A stretch of DNA of 64,000 nucleotides from Actinomycetota bacterium. Its GTDB lineage: Bacteria; Actinomycetota; Actinomycetes; Nanopelagicales; Nanopelagicaceae. The notes beneath the pieces were generated by a model. It saw only the letters and a list, made by a program, of their open reading frames with translations. It had not been told where the DNA came from and ran no database searches. Below, piece by piece: positions 47,183 to 56,351 of this stretch. Both the position numbers and the translations under genes were made by a program. The DNA lies in assembly GCA_027728065.1 (NCBI GenBank), contig JAQBVO010000004.1, positions 17,575-81,574 on the forward strand, in the 5' to 3' direction. Every line of letters begins with the position of its first letter. Positions within the stretch are counted from its first letter, which is position 1.

Positions 47183-47758
47183 CTAGAGAGCATCATCCAA
47201 GAGCGATTGAATCAAACTCTCCTGCAACCACCCCAGCCAGCTATAGACGGCATAGACACCACGTAGTGGATCATTGGGTGCCAAAATTTCAAGATCTTCA
47301 TGTGAATTTTCTTGGACTTTGAGCCTTACCCCTAATGCTAATCGAATGTCATTCATTGCACCTAGCCATGCGTTTGCACCTTCGTGGTCGACTTCGATAC
47401 AACCATCGGGAGAACTCTGTAAGTCGATGCGCATAGACATTGCATGTGCCGATTTTTTAGCGCGCAGAGTTGACTCGGTATACCTACGAAACTCAGATGC
47501 ATCAACTTGGTCAGCATAGGCATTAGGCAAGAGGCGCAGTAAGACTTCATCATCAGGCGGGGAGTCATAGCTTGTGATACCAACCATTGCAGCAAGCGGA
47601 TCGTCACTGTGATTATCTGTGCGCTCCCCTAAGAGTTCTATTATCTGCTCCACGAGATTGAGAAGAACTTCGCTTTCAGATGGAGAAAAATTTGCAACAT
47701 AATCATTACTTCCGTGTCGGGTAAAACCAGATGGTGTTTCCTCTGAATCTGCACTCAC
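47183..47758 (-). CDS. DUF2017 family protein
   Basis: 191 aa, acidic and soluble. Matches the actinobacterial DUF2017 family in context (directly after clpS, overlapping it by GTGA) and in features such as the middle motif [26 protein letters not shown] and the C-terminal [14 protein letters not shown]. Function unknown; the constant link to ClpS suggests a role around Clp proteolysis (inference from context). Start GTG 47758. Confidence 0.85.
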   Translation of the reverse strand: MSADSEETPSGFTRHGSNDYVANFSPSESEVLLNLVEQIIELLGERTDNHSDDPLAAMVGITSYDSPPDDEVLLRLLPNAYADQVDASEFRRYTESTLRAKKSAHAMSMRIDLQSSPDGCIEVDHEGANAWLGAMNDIRLALGVRLKVQENSHEDLEILAPNDPLRGVYAVYSWLGWLQESLIQSLLDDAL

Positions 47759-48075
47759 AAGGCTTTATCTCCGCGTGCAAGCGTGGCCCACAGTCCATAT
47801 TGATGTAGCCTGGCTACGTCGTGCTCCATCTCTTCGCGACTGCCGGTCGATACCACTGCCTTACCTTGCGTATGAACCTGCATCATGAGTTCATGCGCCT
47901 TCTCTCTTGTAAATCCGAAGAGCTCCATCAAAACATAGGTTACATAGGTCATTAGATTTACTGGGTCATCCCAAACAATTGTTACCCAGGGTTTATCGCT
48001 ATTAAATATATCTTTAATCGCTTCATCGATCTCTTCTTCGACTATCCCTTGAGTTGCTTCATCGATTTTGACCAT
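47755..48075 (-). CDS. clpS: ATP-dependent Clp protease adaptor ClpS
   Basis: 106 aa. Adaptor that delivers N-degron substrates to ClpC/ClpA. The core is clear: [20 protein letters not shown] (with the Asp-Asp-x-x-Asn substrate pocket), [25 protein letters not shown] and the C-terminal [14 protein letters not shown]. The N-terminal tail is acidic. Begins 2 bp after the GH18 stop and overlaps DUF2017. Confidence 0.95.
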   Translation of the reverse strand: MVKIDEATQGIVEEEIDEAIKDIFNSDKPWVTIVWDDPVNLMTYVTYVLMELFGFTREKAHELMMQVHTQGKAVVSTGSREEMEHDVARLHQYGLWATLARGDKAL

Positions 48076-48077
48076 CG

Positions 48078-49931
48078 CTAGCGCACCACAATTGAAAACT
48101 CGGAAGAAGTGATAATTTGTGAGTCGTAAGAGATTTGAACTCGCATGGTTACGACCCCTCTATGTACATGCGATGTCGTAAGGATAAACTCACCTATTGA
48201 ATCGCTCACTACGCTTGCCCCTATATTTTGCCACTTTCCATCGTTAAATCTCTGAAGTGTTGCGGTTGTGCCCGCAATTTTAGGCAAGAGCATGCCTTTG
48301 ATCTGCATCTGAGCGCCATGTTTAACGCTAGTCAGGTAATCAAGAGTGAGCTTAGGGAGCACTCTCACAATCTCGGCACTACTGACCGACTCTGCGCGCT
48401 CCCATGTACCTGCGGTAGTAAGACGAAAAGCTGCAGTACCGGCGATTGTTACCGGTATTGAGATAGTTCCATCAATACCTGTTGTCGATTGTGCAACCTT
48501 CGTCCAGGAGTTTTCATTGCTGCGCTTGATCTCAACGTTGACTAATAAGCCAACGATAGGCGATTGATCCTTAAGCGTAAAGCTGCCTTTGAGCGTAAAG
48601 ATATCGCCGTAGTTGACTTGCATTGCCTCAGTATTTTCAATACTTAAGATATTCATCACAACATCTGGCGCAATCGCAAGTGCAACATTTCGCATCGCGC
48701 TCGTTGCCGCTAAATCCTCAATGCCTAGTGTCCACAACGCAGCACCACCTAAGCGGTACTTAGCAACTAAATTCATGCGCTCGGTATAACTGCGTTCATT
48801 TTGATACCACACGGTGCGTGAAAGCGTGCAGGCAGTCGCCGCGCCCTTAGCCGTCAGGCCATCAAATCTCTGTACATAAGAGTATGTAACCTCGCTATTA
48901 CTCTCATCAAATATTGGAGTTGCTTGATCGATGGCTGCCTTAGCGTTTGCATAGTTCATTTTGAACGTAGCTGCCTTTGCCCCAGCTTTTAACCCAGGTG
49001 GTGCACTCACTGGGCATGTACCAGTAACTGCAGTAATCCAATCGCGGCCATAACCGGGTAGTCCGATAAATACTTTAGATGCTGGCATGATGCTCACTGC
49101 ATACTGCAGAGTTTTTTCGATCCAAGTTATCGGACCAATCGGACCAGGTTTTGCAACTGAGTAGTCGTAAGTCATGATGCGTAATCGATCAATACTTGAT
49201 GCAATATCGGCCCAGGCATAAACGCTATAGCCTTTTTGTTTTTCAGTTGGATTGAATACATATGGTGTCGATACAGATAAGAGTTTCTCAGATGTATGAA
49301 GCGCAGCGCTAAGTTCCTTAATAAACAAGACCCAGTTAGGTGCAGTCTTTGCCCACGTTGTGTTGGGATCAACAAAGGCAAAACCCTCAAAATCTAAATC
49401 AACTCCATCAAAGCTGTTTTTATTGACCAAGTCAACGATGGATTTAACAATAGTTTTGCGTATTTGTGGCTCTGCTAAATAACCGGCGAGAGCTAATTTA
49501 CCGGTTCCATCGGTTATTGTTGGAATAATCATTAATCCTGTTTTGCGCATTAAGCAAAGAGTGCCGATCATCGGCCACGATGGATTACCTGTTGCGTAAT
49601 CATCGCGGATTAGTGTCGGAGATTTAAGTGTGTACCAAAAAGGCATAACCTCTTTCATTAAATCTCTGTTGGTGTAGAGATATGAATTATTTAGAGTGGC
49701 GATATCTTCAGGTGCATATTCATTGGGCTCACATGTCACAGGTGCACCGGGTGTTTGAACAACACTGCTTGGTAGCTTCTTAATAAATGGCATCACTGTT
49801 TTGACTGAATAGTATGGAATCCACCCAGTGACAATTGTGCGGGGCTGGTTTTCAATCCCACTGGCTGGCAGCGATGCAGATAACACTGCACACATGGAGG
49901 CTATGGCTGCGATGCGAAACTTACGCGACAT
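48078..49931 (-). CDS. Secreted glycoside hydrolase family 18 protein with Ig-like C-terminus
   Basis: 617 aa. Signal peptide ([20 protein letters not shown]), GH18 barrel from about residue 30 to 430 with the catalytic signature [10 protein letters not shown] (Asp175, Asp178, Asp180, Glu182 as acid), [18 protein letters not shown] and [14 protein letters not shown]. The C-terminal 180 residues look like two beta-sandwich (Ig/YbbR-like) repeats. The catalytic domain resembles cell-wall-lytic YaaH/SleL-type GH18 enzymes more than chitinases, so a peptidoglycan substrate is likely (inference). It overlaps neither neighbour but sits 2 bp from both, in one operon with DUF3039 and clpS. Confidence 0.88.
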   Translation of the reverse strand: MSRKFRIAAIASMCAVLSASLPASGIENQPRTIVTGWIPYYSVKTVMPFIKKLPSSVVQTPGAPVTCEPNEYAPEDIATLNNSYLYTNRDLMKEVMPFWYTLKSPTLIRDDYATGNPSWPMIGTLCLMRKTGLMIIPTITDGTGKLALAGYLAEPQIRKTIVKSIVDLVNKNSFDGVDLDFEGFAFVDPNTTWAKTAPNWVLFIKELSAALHTSEKLLSVSTPYVFNPTEKQKGYSVYAWADIASSIDRLRIMTYDYSVAKPGPIGPITWIEKTLQYAVSIMPASKVFIGLPGYGRDWITAVTGTCPVSAPPGLKAGAKAATFKMNYANAKAAIDQATPIFDESNSEVTYSYVQRFDGLTAKGAATACTLSRTVWYQNERSYTERMNLVAKYRLGGAALWTLGIEDLAATSAMRNVALAIAPDVVMNILSIENTEAMQVNYGDIFTLKGSFTLKDQSPIVGLLVNVEIKRSNENSWTKVAQSTTGIDGTISIPVTIAGTAAFRLTTAGTWERAESVSSAEIVRVLPKLTLDYLTSVKHGAQMQIKGMLLPKIAGTTATLQRFNDGKWQNIGASVVSDSIGEFILTTSHVHRGVVTMRVQISYDSQIITSSEFSIVVR

Positions 49932-49933
49932 CG

Positions 49934-50203
49934 CTATCTATCTTCGGGCTTGCTTTTCAGACCTGCGTAGATCTCTTTACATGTTGGGCAGATTGGATAC
50001 TTCTCGGGATTGCGCGATGGGATCCATTTTTTTCCGCAGAGTGCACGTACGGCTTTACCAGTCACTGCAGACTCAGTGATCTTTTCCTTTTTCACATAGT
50101 GTGCGAATCGGTCGTGGCCGCCATCATCTTCTTCCAGGATGGGCCTATTTAAGAGATCGGTATCTGAATCCGTCTCTATCGTGCCTTTGCGGAAGATCCC
50201 CAT
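49934..50203 (-). CDS. DUF3039 family zinc-ribbon-like protein
   Basis: 89 aa. The C-terminal half ALCGKKWIPSRNPEKYPICPTCKEIY is the hallmark of actinobacterial DUF3039 (Cys at the CGK and CPxC positions, probable zinc site). Function unknown. It is divergent from argF across 53 bp. No Shine-Dalgarno sequence precedes the ATG; a pyrimidine-rich TCCTCCTC stretch does, and TATTCT lies 10 nt upstream. Confidence 0.85.
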   Translation of the reverse strand: MGIFRKGTIETDSDTDLLNRPILEEDDGGHDRFAHYVKKEKITESAVTGKAVRALCGKKWIPSRNPEKYPICPTCKEIYAGLKSKPEDR

Positions 50204-50244
50204 GAGGAGGATAAGAATACCTTCGGCCTCGGTGAAACTACGGG

Positions 50245-50250
50245 TAGAAT
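50245..50250 (+). promoter_or_regulatory. -10 element of a leaderless promoter (argF)
   Basis: TAGAAT, TCCCAA, ATG 50257. No Shine-Dalgarno sequence, and no ARG-box-like palindrome was recognised. Confidence 0.6.
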
Positions 50251-50256
50251 TCCCAA

Positions 50257-51201
50257 ATGAAGGACTTACTCCGCACCCAAGATCTTTGCCGCGCAGATGT
50301 TGAGCTTTTACTCGATACCGCCGCTGATTTTGCTACCAATCCTCTTAGATCCAACGCTGCCTTAGCTAACAAAAGCGTTGCGATTTATATGACCAAGCCA
50401 TCTACTCGCACCCGATTATCATCTGAAACGGCCATAGCCCATCTCGGTGGGACCCCAATATTTATTCGCGGTGACGAACTGCAATTAGGGCGTGGAGAAA
50501 CTATCGCCGATACTGCTCGAATTATTAGTGGGTATTGCAGCGCGCTAATAATCCGTACCTTTGCCCAGTCAGATGTCAATGAGCTCGGTGCAAACGCTTC
50601 GATTCCAGTTATTAACGCCCTCACCGATGATGATCATCCAACACAGTTACTTGCAGATTGGTTGACAATTCGCGAGCGCTTTGGAAAAGATATAACTGGT
50701 CGCAAATTTGTTTACTTAGGTGATGGCAATAACATCTCACATGCATGGCTCATAATGGGTGCAATCATGGGCGCACATGTTGTTGCCGCAACACCAACTG
50801 GTGCATGGGCACCAGATCCTCGAGTTGTTGAGAGCGCTAAGAGAATTGCAGCGGCAAGCGGTGGAAAAGTTGAAGTACTTCATGATCCAGAGGCTGCAGC
50901 AAAAGATGCCAGTGTGTTATATACCGATGTCTGGATGTCGATGGGCGACTCGCAAGATCAACGTGATGAAAAAGTGTTAGCACTCTCACCATTTTCAGTT
51001 ACTGAAAACTTAATCTCGCTTACACAAAAGGATTCAGTGTTCATGCACTGTTTACCCGCGCATCGCGGGGAAGAAGTCGAAGCCTCTGTAATAGATGGAA
51101 CAAAGTCTCTTATTTGGCGAGAGGCATATCACCGCCGTACCACCATTCAATCACTGCTCTACCACCTTCTCAGAGGTGACCTGAAAGGCTCAAGCCACTA
51201 G
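50257..51201 (+). CDS. argF: Ornithine carbamoyltransferase
   Basis: 314 aa. Condenses ornithine with carbamoyl phosphate to citrulline in arginine synthesis. Carbamoyl-phosphate loop STRTRLSSE, second-domain DDDHPTQLLADWLTI, ornithine-site DVWMSMGDS and the catalytic HCLPAHRGEE are intact. Stand-alone, with no other arg genes next to it. The following pntAA gene starts 10 bp later but carries its own -10. Confidence 0.95.
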   Translation: MKDLLRTQDLCRADVELLLDTAADFATNPLRSNAALANKSVAIYMTKPSTRTRLSSETAIAHLGGTPIFIRGDELQLGRGETIADTARIISGYCSALIIRTFAQSDVNELGANASIPVINALTDDDHPTQLLADWLTIRERFGKDITGRKFVYLGDGNNISHAWLIMGAIMGAHVVAATPTGAWAPDPRVVESAKRIAAASGGKVEVLHDPEAAAKDASVLYTDVWMSMGDSQDQRDEKVLALSPFSVTENLISLTQKDSVFMHCLPAHRGEEVEASVIDGTKSLIWREAYHRRTTIQSLLYHLLRGDLKGSSH

Positions 51202-51204
51202 TAT
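51199..51204 (+). promoter_or_regulatory. -10 element of a leaderless promoter (pnt operon)
   Basis: TAGTAT, TTGGCGC, ATG 51212. It overlaps the argF stop codon. Confidence 0.5.
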
Positions 51205-51211
51205 TTGGCGC

Positions 51212-52339
51212 ATGCGCATAGCCGTACCTAAAGAAATTCGTGAGGGTGAAAAGCGCGTAGCGCTAGTTCCCGACATTATTAGTAAATTAACTCGACTAGG
51301 TTTCGAAGTAGTTATCGAATCTGGTGCCGGAACCCATTCACAGGCAACAGATGCCGATTACCGCAGTGCTGGTGCGACAATCGCCAATAGTGAGGTTTTG
51401 AGCGGCGCCGATGTCGTCCTGAGTGTTGCACCGCTAACGCCAGCCCAGATGGGCATGTTGAAGAAAAGCGCAATCACAATAAGTTTTCTCTCTCCAGTTA
51501 CTGCAGTTGATTCAATCGATGCTGCAGCAGCAGCTGGTGTCACCGCATTCTCACTTGAGTTAGTGCCGCGAATTTCGCGCGCGCAGTCAATGGACGCCCT
51601 CTCATCGCAAGCATTGTGCGCCGGTTATCGTGCCGCGTTAGTTGGCGCCGAACTCTCTCCTCGATTTTTCCCAATGCTTATGACCGCTGCAGGTACTATC
51701 ACTCCAGCACAAGTATTAGTCCTTGGCGCAGGTGTTGCAGGTTTACAGGCAATAGCAACGGCGCGTCGCTTAGGCGCAGTTGTCTCTGCATACGATGTGC
51801 GCCATGCATCGGCCGATGAAGTTCGTTCGATGGGTGCAACATTTATCGAACTCGAACTTGAAGCGTTAGAGGGTGCTGGTGGTTATGCACGCGAGATGGG
51901 TCAAGATCGCGCAGCAAAACAGCAAGCACTTCTTACTCCATACATCGCTAAATCACATGTTGTGATTACAACAGCGGCTGTACCAGGACGCCAAGCACCA
52001 CGGTTGATGACACAAGCGATGGTCGATGCGATGGCTCCAGGGACAATCATCATCGACTTAGCCGCTGAAACTGGTGGTAACGTCGAAGGATCAAAGCCTG
52101 GTGAGATTATTAGTACGTCCGGGGGCGTGCGGATTTGGGGCGGCAAAGATGTTCCAAGTCAGCTGCCATTCCACGCATCGTTCCTGTATTCACGAAACGT
52201 TGTAAATCTCTTAACTCTCTTTACAGTAGCGGCCAAGGACGATGTGAAGCTCGCCTTTGATATTAACTTCGAGGATGAAATTATTGATGGGGCCGCTCTC
52301 ACCCATGGCGGATCCCGTAGAGATGCGGGGGGTAAGTAA
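51212..52339 (+). CDS. pntAA: NAD(P) transhydrogenase subunit alpha part 1 (NAD-binding domain I)
   Basis: 375-aa soluble dI subunit that binds NAD(H). The N-terminus MRIAVPKEIREGEKRVALVP and the Rossmann loop LGAGVAGLQAIATARRLGAVVSAYDVR are diagnostic and related to alanine dehydrogenase. Next come two membrane-subunit genes, giving the three-polypeptide form of proton-translocating transhydrogenase. The enzyme uses the proton gradient to reduce NADP+ with NADH. Confidence 0.95.
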   Translation: MRIAVPKEIREGEKRVALVPDIISKLTRLGFEVVIESGAGTHSQATDADYRSAGATIANSEVLSGADVVLSVAPLTPAQMGMLKKSAITISFLSPVTAVDSIDAAAAAGVTAFSLELVPRISRAQSMDALSSQALCAGYRAALVGAELSPRFFPMLMTAAGTITPAQVLVLGAGVAGLQAIATARRLGAVVSAYDVRHASADEVRSMGATFIELELEALEGAGGYAREMGQDRAAKQQALLTPYIAKSHVVITTAAVPGRQAPRLMTQAMVDAMAPGTIIIDLAAETGGNVEGSKPGEIISTSGGVRIWGGKDVPSQLPFHASFLYSRNVVNLLTLFTVAAKDDVKLAFDINFEDEIIDGAALTHGGSRRDAGGK

Positions 52340-52621
52340 ATGGAGCCGATGGCGATTCTCTCGATCTTCGTTCTAGCAGTATTCGTAGGCTTTGAAGTTG
52401 TATCCAAAGTCTCATCTACGTTGCACACACCATTAATGTCTGGTGCTAACGCAATCCATGGTGTGATCTTGGTTGGTGCGATTATCGTCGCTGACCACAG
52501 CTCTACTAATCTTGAACTCGGACTTGCTACTGCAGCGATTGTGCTAGCAACTATAAATATGGTCGGCGGTTTTGTTGTTACCGATCGAATGCTTGAGATG
52601 TTCAAAGGAAAGAAGAAATGA
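52340..52621 (+). CDS. pntAB: NAD(P) transhydrogenase subunit alpha part 2 (membrane)
   Basis: 93 aa, three membrane helices (ILSIFVLAVFVGFEVVS, IHGVILVGAIIVADHSS, LATAAIVLATINMVGGFVV). Conserved PLMSGANAIHG loop with the proton-channel-associated His. The ATG directly follows the pntAA stop. Overlaps pntB by ATGA. Confidence 0.94.
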   Translation: MEPMAILSIFVLAVFVGFEVVSKVSSTLHTPLMSGANAIHGVILVGAIIVADHSSTNLELGLATAAIVLATINMVGGFVVTDRMLEMFKGKKK

Positions 52622-54009
52622 GCCGCACTCTATACGACCTTATCGGCTTAGCCGCTGGTATCGCATTTATCTTGGCACTTAAAGGACTATCGCATCCAAA
52701 GACTGCGCGCCGTGGAAACTTAATTGGTGCATTCGGTGCAACCTTGGCAACACTTGTCGTCTTCTTCTATGTATCTCCAGAGTCCTCTCTACCTCTTAAT
52801 AACCTTGGCTGGATTCTCGGTGCGATATTTATTGGTCTGGTCATCGGAGTTCCTGCTGCACGCAAAGTACAGATGACGCAGATGCCACAACTTGTAGCTT
52901 TATTTAATGGTGTTGGTGGTGGCGCAGCTGCCCTCGTTGCAATCGTTGAATACCTTCACTTAGGTACTAAGGCGACAACGGCAGAGGTTATCTTTACCGT
53001 CTTTACTGTAATCGTCGGCTGCGTTTCATTTAGCGGTTCGATCATCACTTTTATGAAGTTGCAAGAGCTCATGACAACTCGCCCTGTGATCTTTCCAGCG
53101 GGACGATTGATTATCGCAGCTACATTGGTCAGCGTTATCGGGGTTGGTGGTTGGGTTGTTGTAGCGCTGGGAACCACACCGCTACTCATTCTTGCCGGAC
53201 TTTCTCTGTTATTTGGTGTGCTCTTTGTTCTTCCAGTTGGCGGAGCCGACGTACCAATTGTTATCTCACTTTTAAACGCCTTTACTGGATTAACTGTGGC
53301 AGCAAGTGGTTATGTACTTGACTCAGTCTTGCTAATTATCGCTGGAACTCTCGTTGGTGCATCAGGCACTATCTTGACGCGTTTGATGGCCGAAGCGATG
53401 GGCCGATCATTGTTTGGAACATTGTTCGGTGCATTTACTGCAAAGCCACAAGATACAGGTGGAGCGGCCGAAGATCGCCCAGTTCGTTCAGGTTCACCCG
53501 ATGACGTTGCGATTTTGCTTAACTATGCCCGTCGCGTTGTAATTGTGCCGGGCTTTGGTTTAGCCGTTGCACAAGCTCAGCACACTGTTCGTGAGTTAGC
53601 TGACTTGATGATTTCTAAGGGCGTTGATGTCGCCTATGGAATTCACCCAGTTGCAGGTCGCATGCCAGGACATATGAATGTATTGCTCGCCGAAGCAAGT
53701 GTTCCATATGATCAATTAGAAGAGATGGATGAGATTAATCCAACATTTAGTCAGACCGATGTTGCCATTGTTATTGGTGCAAACGATGTTGTTAATCCAG
53801 CGGCTGAAAATACACCAGGTTGTCCAATCTATGGAATGCCAATTTTGCAAGTCTCTAACGCAGCAAATGTTATTTTCTTGAAGCGTTCAATGCGACCAGG
53901 TTTTGCTGGAATCGAAAACGAGCTTTTGTATGAGCCAAAGACGATGCTCTTGTTCGGTGATGCAAAGGCTTCGCTAACTAAAGTTGTTTCAGCCCTTAAA
54001 ACTCTCTAA
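52618..54009 (+). CDS. pntB: NAD(P) transhydrogenase subunit beta
   Basis: 463 aa: eight or nine membrane helices (to about residue 265) with QMPQLVALFNGVGGGAAALVA and DVPIVISLLNAFTGLTVAASG, then the cytosolic NADP(H)-binding dIII domain with VPGFGLAVAQAQHTVREL, YGIHPVAGRMPGHMNVLLAEA and GANDVVNPAA. Completes the transhydrogenase; likely the NADPH source driven by the rhodopsin- or respiration-derived proton gradient (inference). Confidence 0.96.
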   Translation: MSRTLYDLIGLAAGIAFILALKGLSHPKTARRGNLIGAFGATLATLVVFFYVSPESSLPLNNLGWILGAIFIGLVIGVPAARKVQMTQMPQLVALFNGVGGGAAALVAIVEYLHLGTKATTAEVIFTVFTVIVGCVSFSGSIITFMKLQELMTTRPVIFPAGRLIIAATLVSVIGVGGWVVVALGTTPLLILAGLSLLFGVLFVLPVGGADVPIVISLLNAFTGLTVAASGYVLDSVLLIIAGTLVGASGTILTRLMAEAMGRSLFGTLFGAFTAKPQDTGGAAEDRPVRSGSPDDVAILLNYARRVVIVPGFGLAVAQAQHTVRELADLMISKGVDVAYGIHPVAGRMPGHMNVLLAEASVPYDQLEEMDEINPTFSQTDVAIVIGANDVVNPAAENTPGCPIYGMPILQVSNAANVIFLKRSMRPGFAGIENELLYEPKTMLLFGDAKASLTKVVSALKTL

Positions 54010-54083
54010 ACCCAGGGGCTGCACTCGAGTTGCAGGTACTTAAGGACTCAATTAGCCTTACACTCTGATTGAAAGAGAGTCAC

Positions 54084-55070
54084 ATGCCTGCAGTAACCGT
54101 TAGCGACATCACCGTACTGCCTCGAGTGAGTGAAGTTATCGGTGCACGCGCACGAAGCATCAAAAGCATTACCACTGCCCCGCAAGGCCAGGAGGGTGAG
54201 GGTTTTCCAGTTCGCCGAAGCTTTGCAGGTATAGATCTGGCAGAGCTCGATCCATTCATCATGATGGATCAAATGGGTGAAGTTGAGTACGCACCAGGTG
54301 AACCAAAGGGAACTCCATGGCATCCACACCGTGGTTTTGAGACAGTTACATACATTATTGATGGAATCTTCGATCACAAAGATAACAATGGTGGCGGTGG
54401 AAGAATTTCAAATGGCGATACACAATGGATGACGGCAGGGGCTGGAATTTTACATATTGAAACCCCTCCCGAGCATTTGGTGATTTCAGGTGGTTTGTTT
54501 CATGGATTCCAACTGTGGGTTAACTTGCCAGCTGCAAAGAAGTGGAGCCCTGCTGCATACCAAGATGTGCGGGCAAAAGATGTTGCACTCTTATCATCTG
54601 CTGATGGTGGTGCATTAATCCGCGTCATTGCAGGAGAAGTTGGTGGACATGCTGGTCCTGGCAGTACGCAGACTCCAATAACTTTAATTCATGCAACCGT
54701 TGCCGCTGGTGCCGAACTTCGCCTTCCATGGCGTCAGGATTACAACGCAATCGTCTATGTTGCTGCTGGCTTTGGTTTTGTTGGAGATCAACATCGCCCT
54801 GTGCGCACTGGTCAATCAATCCTCTTTGGTGATGGAGACACAATTGTTGTACGGGCTGGTGATCAACAGGAGTCACGCTCGCCAGAGTTAGAACTATTTA
54901 TACTCGGTGGAGCACCGATTAAAGAGCCAGTAGCATGGATGGGGCCCTTTGTTATGAATACAAAGGGGGAAGTTCTACAGGCATTCGAGGATTTTCAAAA
55001 GGGATTGTTGGGTTCAATTCCAGCGATTTATAGAGATGATGCAACAGCAAAGGGCCTGGATAAAAAATAA
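54084..55070 (+). CDS. Pirin family cupin protein
   Basis: 328 aa, bicupin. The N-terminal cupin holds the iron ligands in HPHRGFETVTYIIDG and GDTQWMTAGAGILHIETPPE; the C-terminal cupin has YVAAGFGFVGD and LFGDGDTIVVRAG. Bacterial pirins include quercetin dioxygenases and redox-linked regulators; the specific role cannot be told. ATG 54084 follows AAAGAGAG; a -10-like TACACT (54059-54064) lies 19 nt upstream, so this gene would have a short leader. Confidence 0.9.
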   Translation: MPAVTVSDITVLPRVSEVIGARARSIKSITTAPQGQEGEGFPVRRSFAGIDLAELDPFIMMDQMGEVEYAPGEPKGTPWHPHRGFETVTYIIDGIFDHKDNNGGGGRISNGDTQWMTAGAGILHIETPPEHLVISGGLFHGFQLWVNLPAAKKWSPAAYQDVRAKDVALLSSADGGALIRVIAGEVGGHAGPGSTQTPITLIHATVAAGAELRLPWRQDYNAIVYVAAGFGFVGDQHRPVRTGQSILFGDGDTIVVRAGDQQESRSPELELFILGGAPIKEPVAWMGPFVMNTKGEVLQAFEDFQKGLLGSIPAIYRDDATAKGLDKK

Positions 55071-55102
55071 TAAAGCTGCGTGCTCAATCTCCAGCCTGTT
55101 AA

Positions 55103-55108
55103 TAACTT
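55103..55108 (+). promoter_or_regulatory. -10 element of a possible leaderless promoter (small ORF)
   Basis: TAACTT, TACAGAT, ATG 55116. Confidence 0.35.
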
Positions 55109-55115
55109 TACAGAT

Positions 55116-55238
55116 ATGTCAGAGGCGTACTACAGAGTCCTGCCTTTGACAAAGTCAGTGATTGCAGTAGCCGGCCTTGATGGGGGCGGTTGCGATTCTT
55201 CGGCGCGCTATGCCCGACCAATCAAGCAAACCATCTAA
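55116..55238 (+). CDS. Possible small protein (40 aa)
   Basis: An ATG-to-TAA frame of 40 codons in the otherwise unexplained 245 bp between pirin and the GNAT gene. The sequence starts MSEAYYRVLPLTKSVIAVAG and continues LDGGGCDSSARYARPIKQTI. It is preceded by TAACTT-N7, the leaderless pattern seen for larger genes here. A hairpin follows its stop. No family recognised; could be a small protein, a leader peptide or chance. Confidence 0.35.
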   Translation: MSEAYYRVLPLTKSVIAVAGLDGGGCDSSARYARPIKQTI

Positions 55239-55268
55239 CGCATCTACATCTTTACAATGAAGATGCGT
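55238..55268 (+). terminator. Hairpin between the small ORF and the GNAT gene
   Basis: ACGCATCT (55238-55245) pairs perfectly with AGATGCGT (55261-55268), loop 15 nt. No T-run follows, so it may be regulatory rather than a terminator. Confidence 0.4.
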
Positions 55269-55315
55269 GAAGAATCCTCTCCCGTGAAAGTTCTCTTTCC
55301 TGTCATACTCTCTCA

Positions 55316-55894
55316 ATGATCTGGTGGCCGAGCCAAACTCCAACCCTGGCAGATGGATTGATAACGCTGCGCCTATTAGCAGAGAGGGATATCCCCGATA
55401 TCTATTCAGGCTGTCAGGATCCTCTTATTCCAAAGTTCACTCGCGTTCCCCCCGATTACACAATGGACCACGCCGAGTTTTTCGTGCGCGAAAAAACACC
55501 CACATCTTTTGCGCAAAAGAGCGAACTCGCCTTTGCAATTGACTATGGCAATGGAGCAGATATCGACTTTGCCGGCGTGATCTCATTTCATACCATCAAT
55601 CTCACCGATCATCTCGCCGAACTTGGTTACTGGATTAGTGCAGGCGCACGGGGCAAGGGTGTGGCAACGAGGGCTGCGCGCATACTCACCAACTACGGCT
55701 TTGAGACGATGGGCTTTGAACGAATCGAGGCGCGCGTGGATGTGGAGAATTTAGCCTCTAGGAAGTTGCTACTCTCGTTGGGCTATACCTTGGAGGCAAT
55801 CCTGCGTAAAGTTTCATGCAGGCAGGGTGGGCGGCAGATAGATATGGCGCTCTACTCGATGATTCGTGATGAGTGGAAAGAGATGTTGAACTAA
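55316..55894 (+). CDS. GNAT family N-acetyltransferase (RimJ/RimL-like)
   Basis: 192 aa. RimJ/RimL-type acetyltransferase: N-terminal LADGLITLRLLAERDIPDIY, central ELGYWISAGARGKGVATRAARIL with the acetyl-CoA-binding (R/Q)xxGxG/A loop (ARGKGVA) and C-terminal FERIEARVDVENLASRKLLLSLGYTLEA. Acceptor unknown (ribosomal protein N-terminus, antibiotic or small molecule). CATACT stands 6 nt before the ATG, close to the leaderless pattern. Confidence 0.88.
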   Translation: MIWWPSQTPTLADGLITLRLLAERDIPDIYSGCQDPLIPKFTRVPPDYTMDHAEFFVREKTPTSFAQKSELAFAIDYGNGADIDFAGVISFHTINLTDHLAELGYWISAGARGKGVATRAARILTNYGFETMGFERIEARVDVENLASRKLLLSLGYTLEAILRKVSCRQGGRQIDMALYSMIRDEWKEMLN

Positions 55895-55910
55895 GACTTA
55901 AGGGGTTGTA

Positions 55911-56339
55911 ATGGAGAGTTTGGCCAAACTCGTAATGCTCATGGTGCTTGCCTCACTGTTGAGCGGTCCTATCGCAATCGCACTCACATTAATTAAGAGA
56001 AAGAGTACGAATTTAACTCATATCGTACTAAGACGCCTGCTTCAGAGTATTTTTCTCTGCCTATCACTCTTCTTTGGTTTGCTGTTTCTCTTTAACCAAG
56101 AGATGCCTCCAGTTATCCATGCGATCGGCTTTTATGCATTAGTGATGTCCTATATAGCTATCCGGCGTGAATACTTTCCTACTCTACGCATCGTTGCACT
56201 ACTGCGCGCAAAATTTGGAATGAAGCCCCACAGTGCAACTAATGGAGACAAAACCTCACTCTTCGGTCCAGTTATGAAATGGCGCCGTAACTCTCACTCT
56301 GGTGGAAAAGATGGCCAAGGCCCAGCGGGCCAAGATTAA
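55911..56339 (+). CDS. Membrane protein of unknown function
   Basis: 142 aa. Three predicted helices (LVMLMVLASLLSGPIAIALTL, LQSIFLCLSLFFGLLFLF, VIHAIGFYALVMSYIAI), then a basic, hydrophilic C-terminal tail ending GGKDGQGPAGQD. No family recognised. AAGGGG lies about 7 nt before the ATG, 16 bp after the GNAT gene, so it is likely co-transcribed and SD-initiated. It ends 12 bp from the 3' end of the tmRNA gene. Confidence 0.65.
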   Translation: MESLAKLVMLMVLASLLSGPIAIALTLIKRKSTNLTHIVLRRLLQSIFLCLSLFFGLLFLFNQEMPPVIHAIGFYALVMSYIAIRREYFPTLRIVALLRAKFGMKPHSATNGDKTSLFGPVMKWRRNSHSGGKDGQGPAGQD

Positions 56340-56351
56340 ATAAACTCGTTG

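Noticed and set aside
55155..55343. Minus-strand 62-codon frame between pirin and GNAT
   Set aside because: No promoter or ribosome site and it overlaps the GNAT start; the plus-strand 40-codon frame has better signals.
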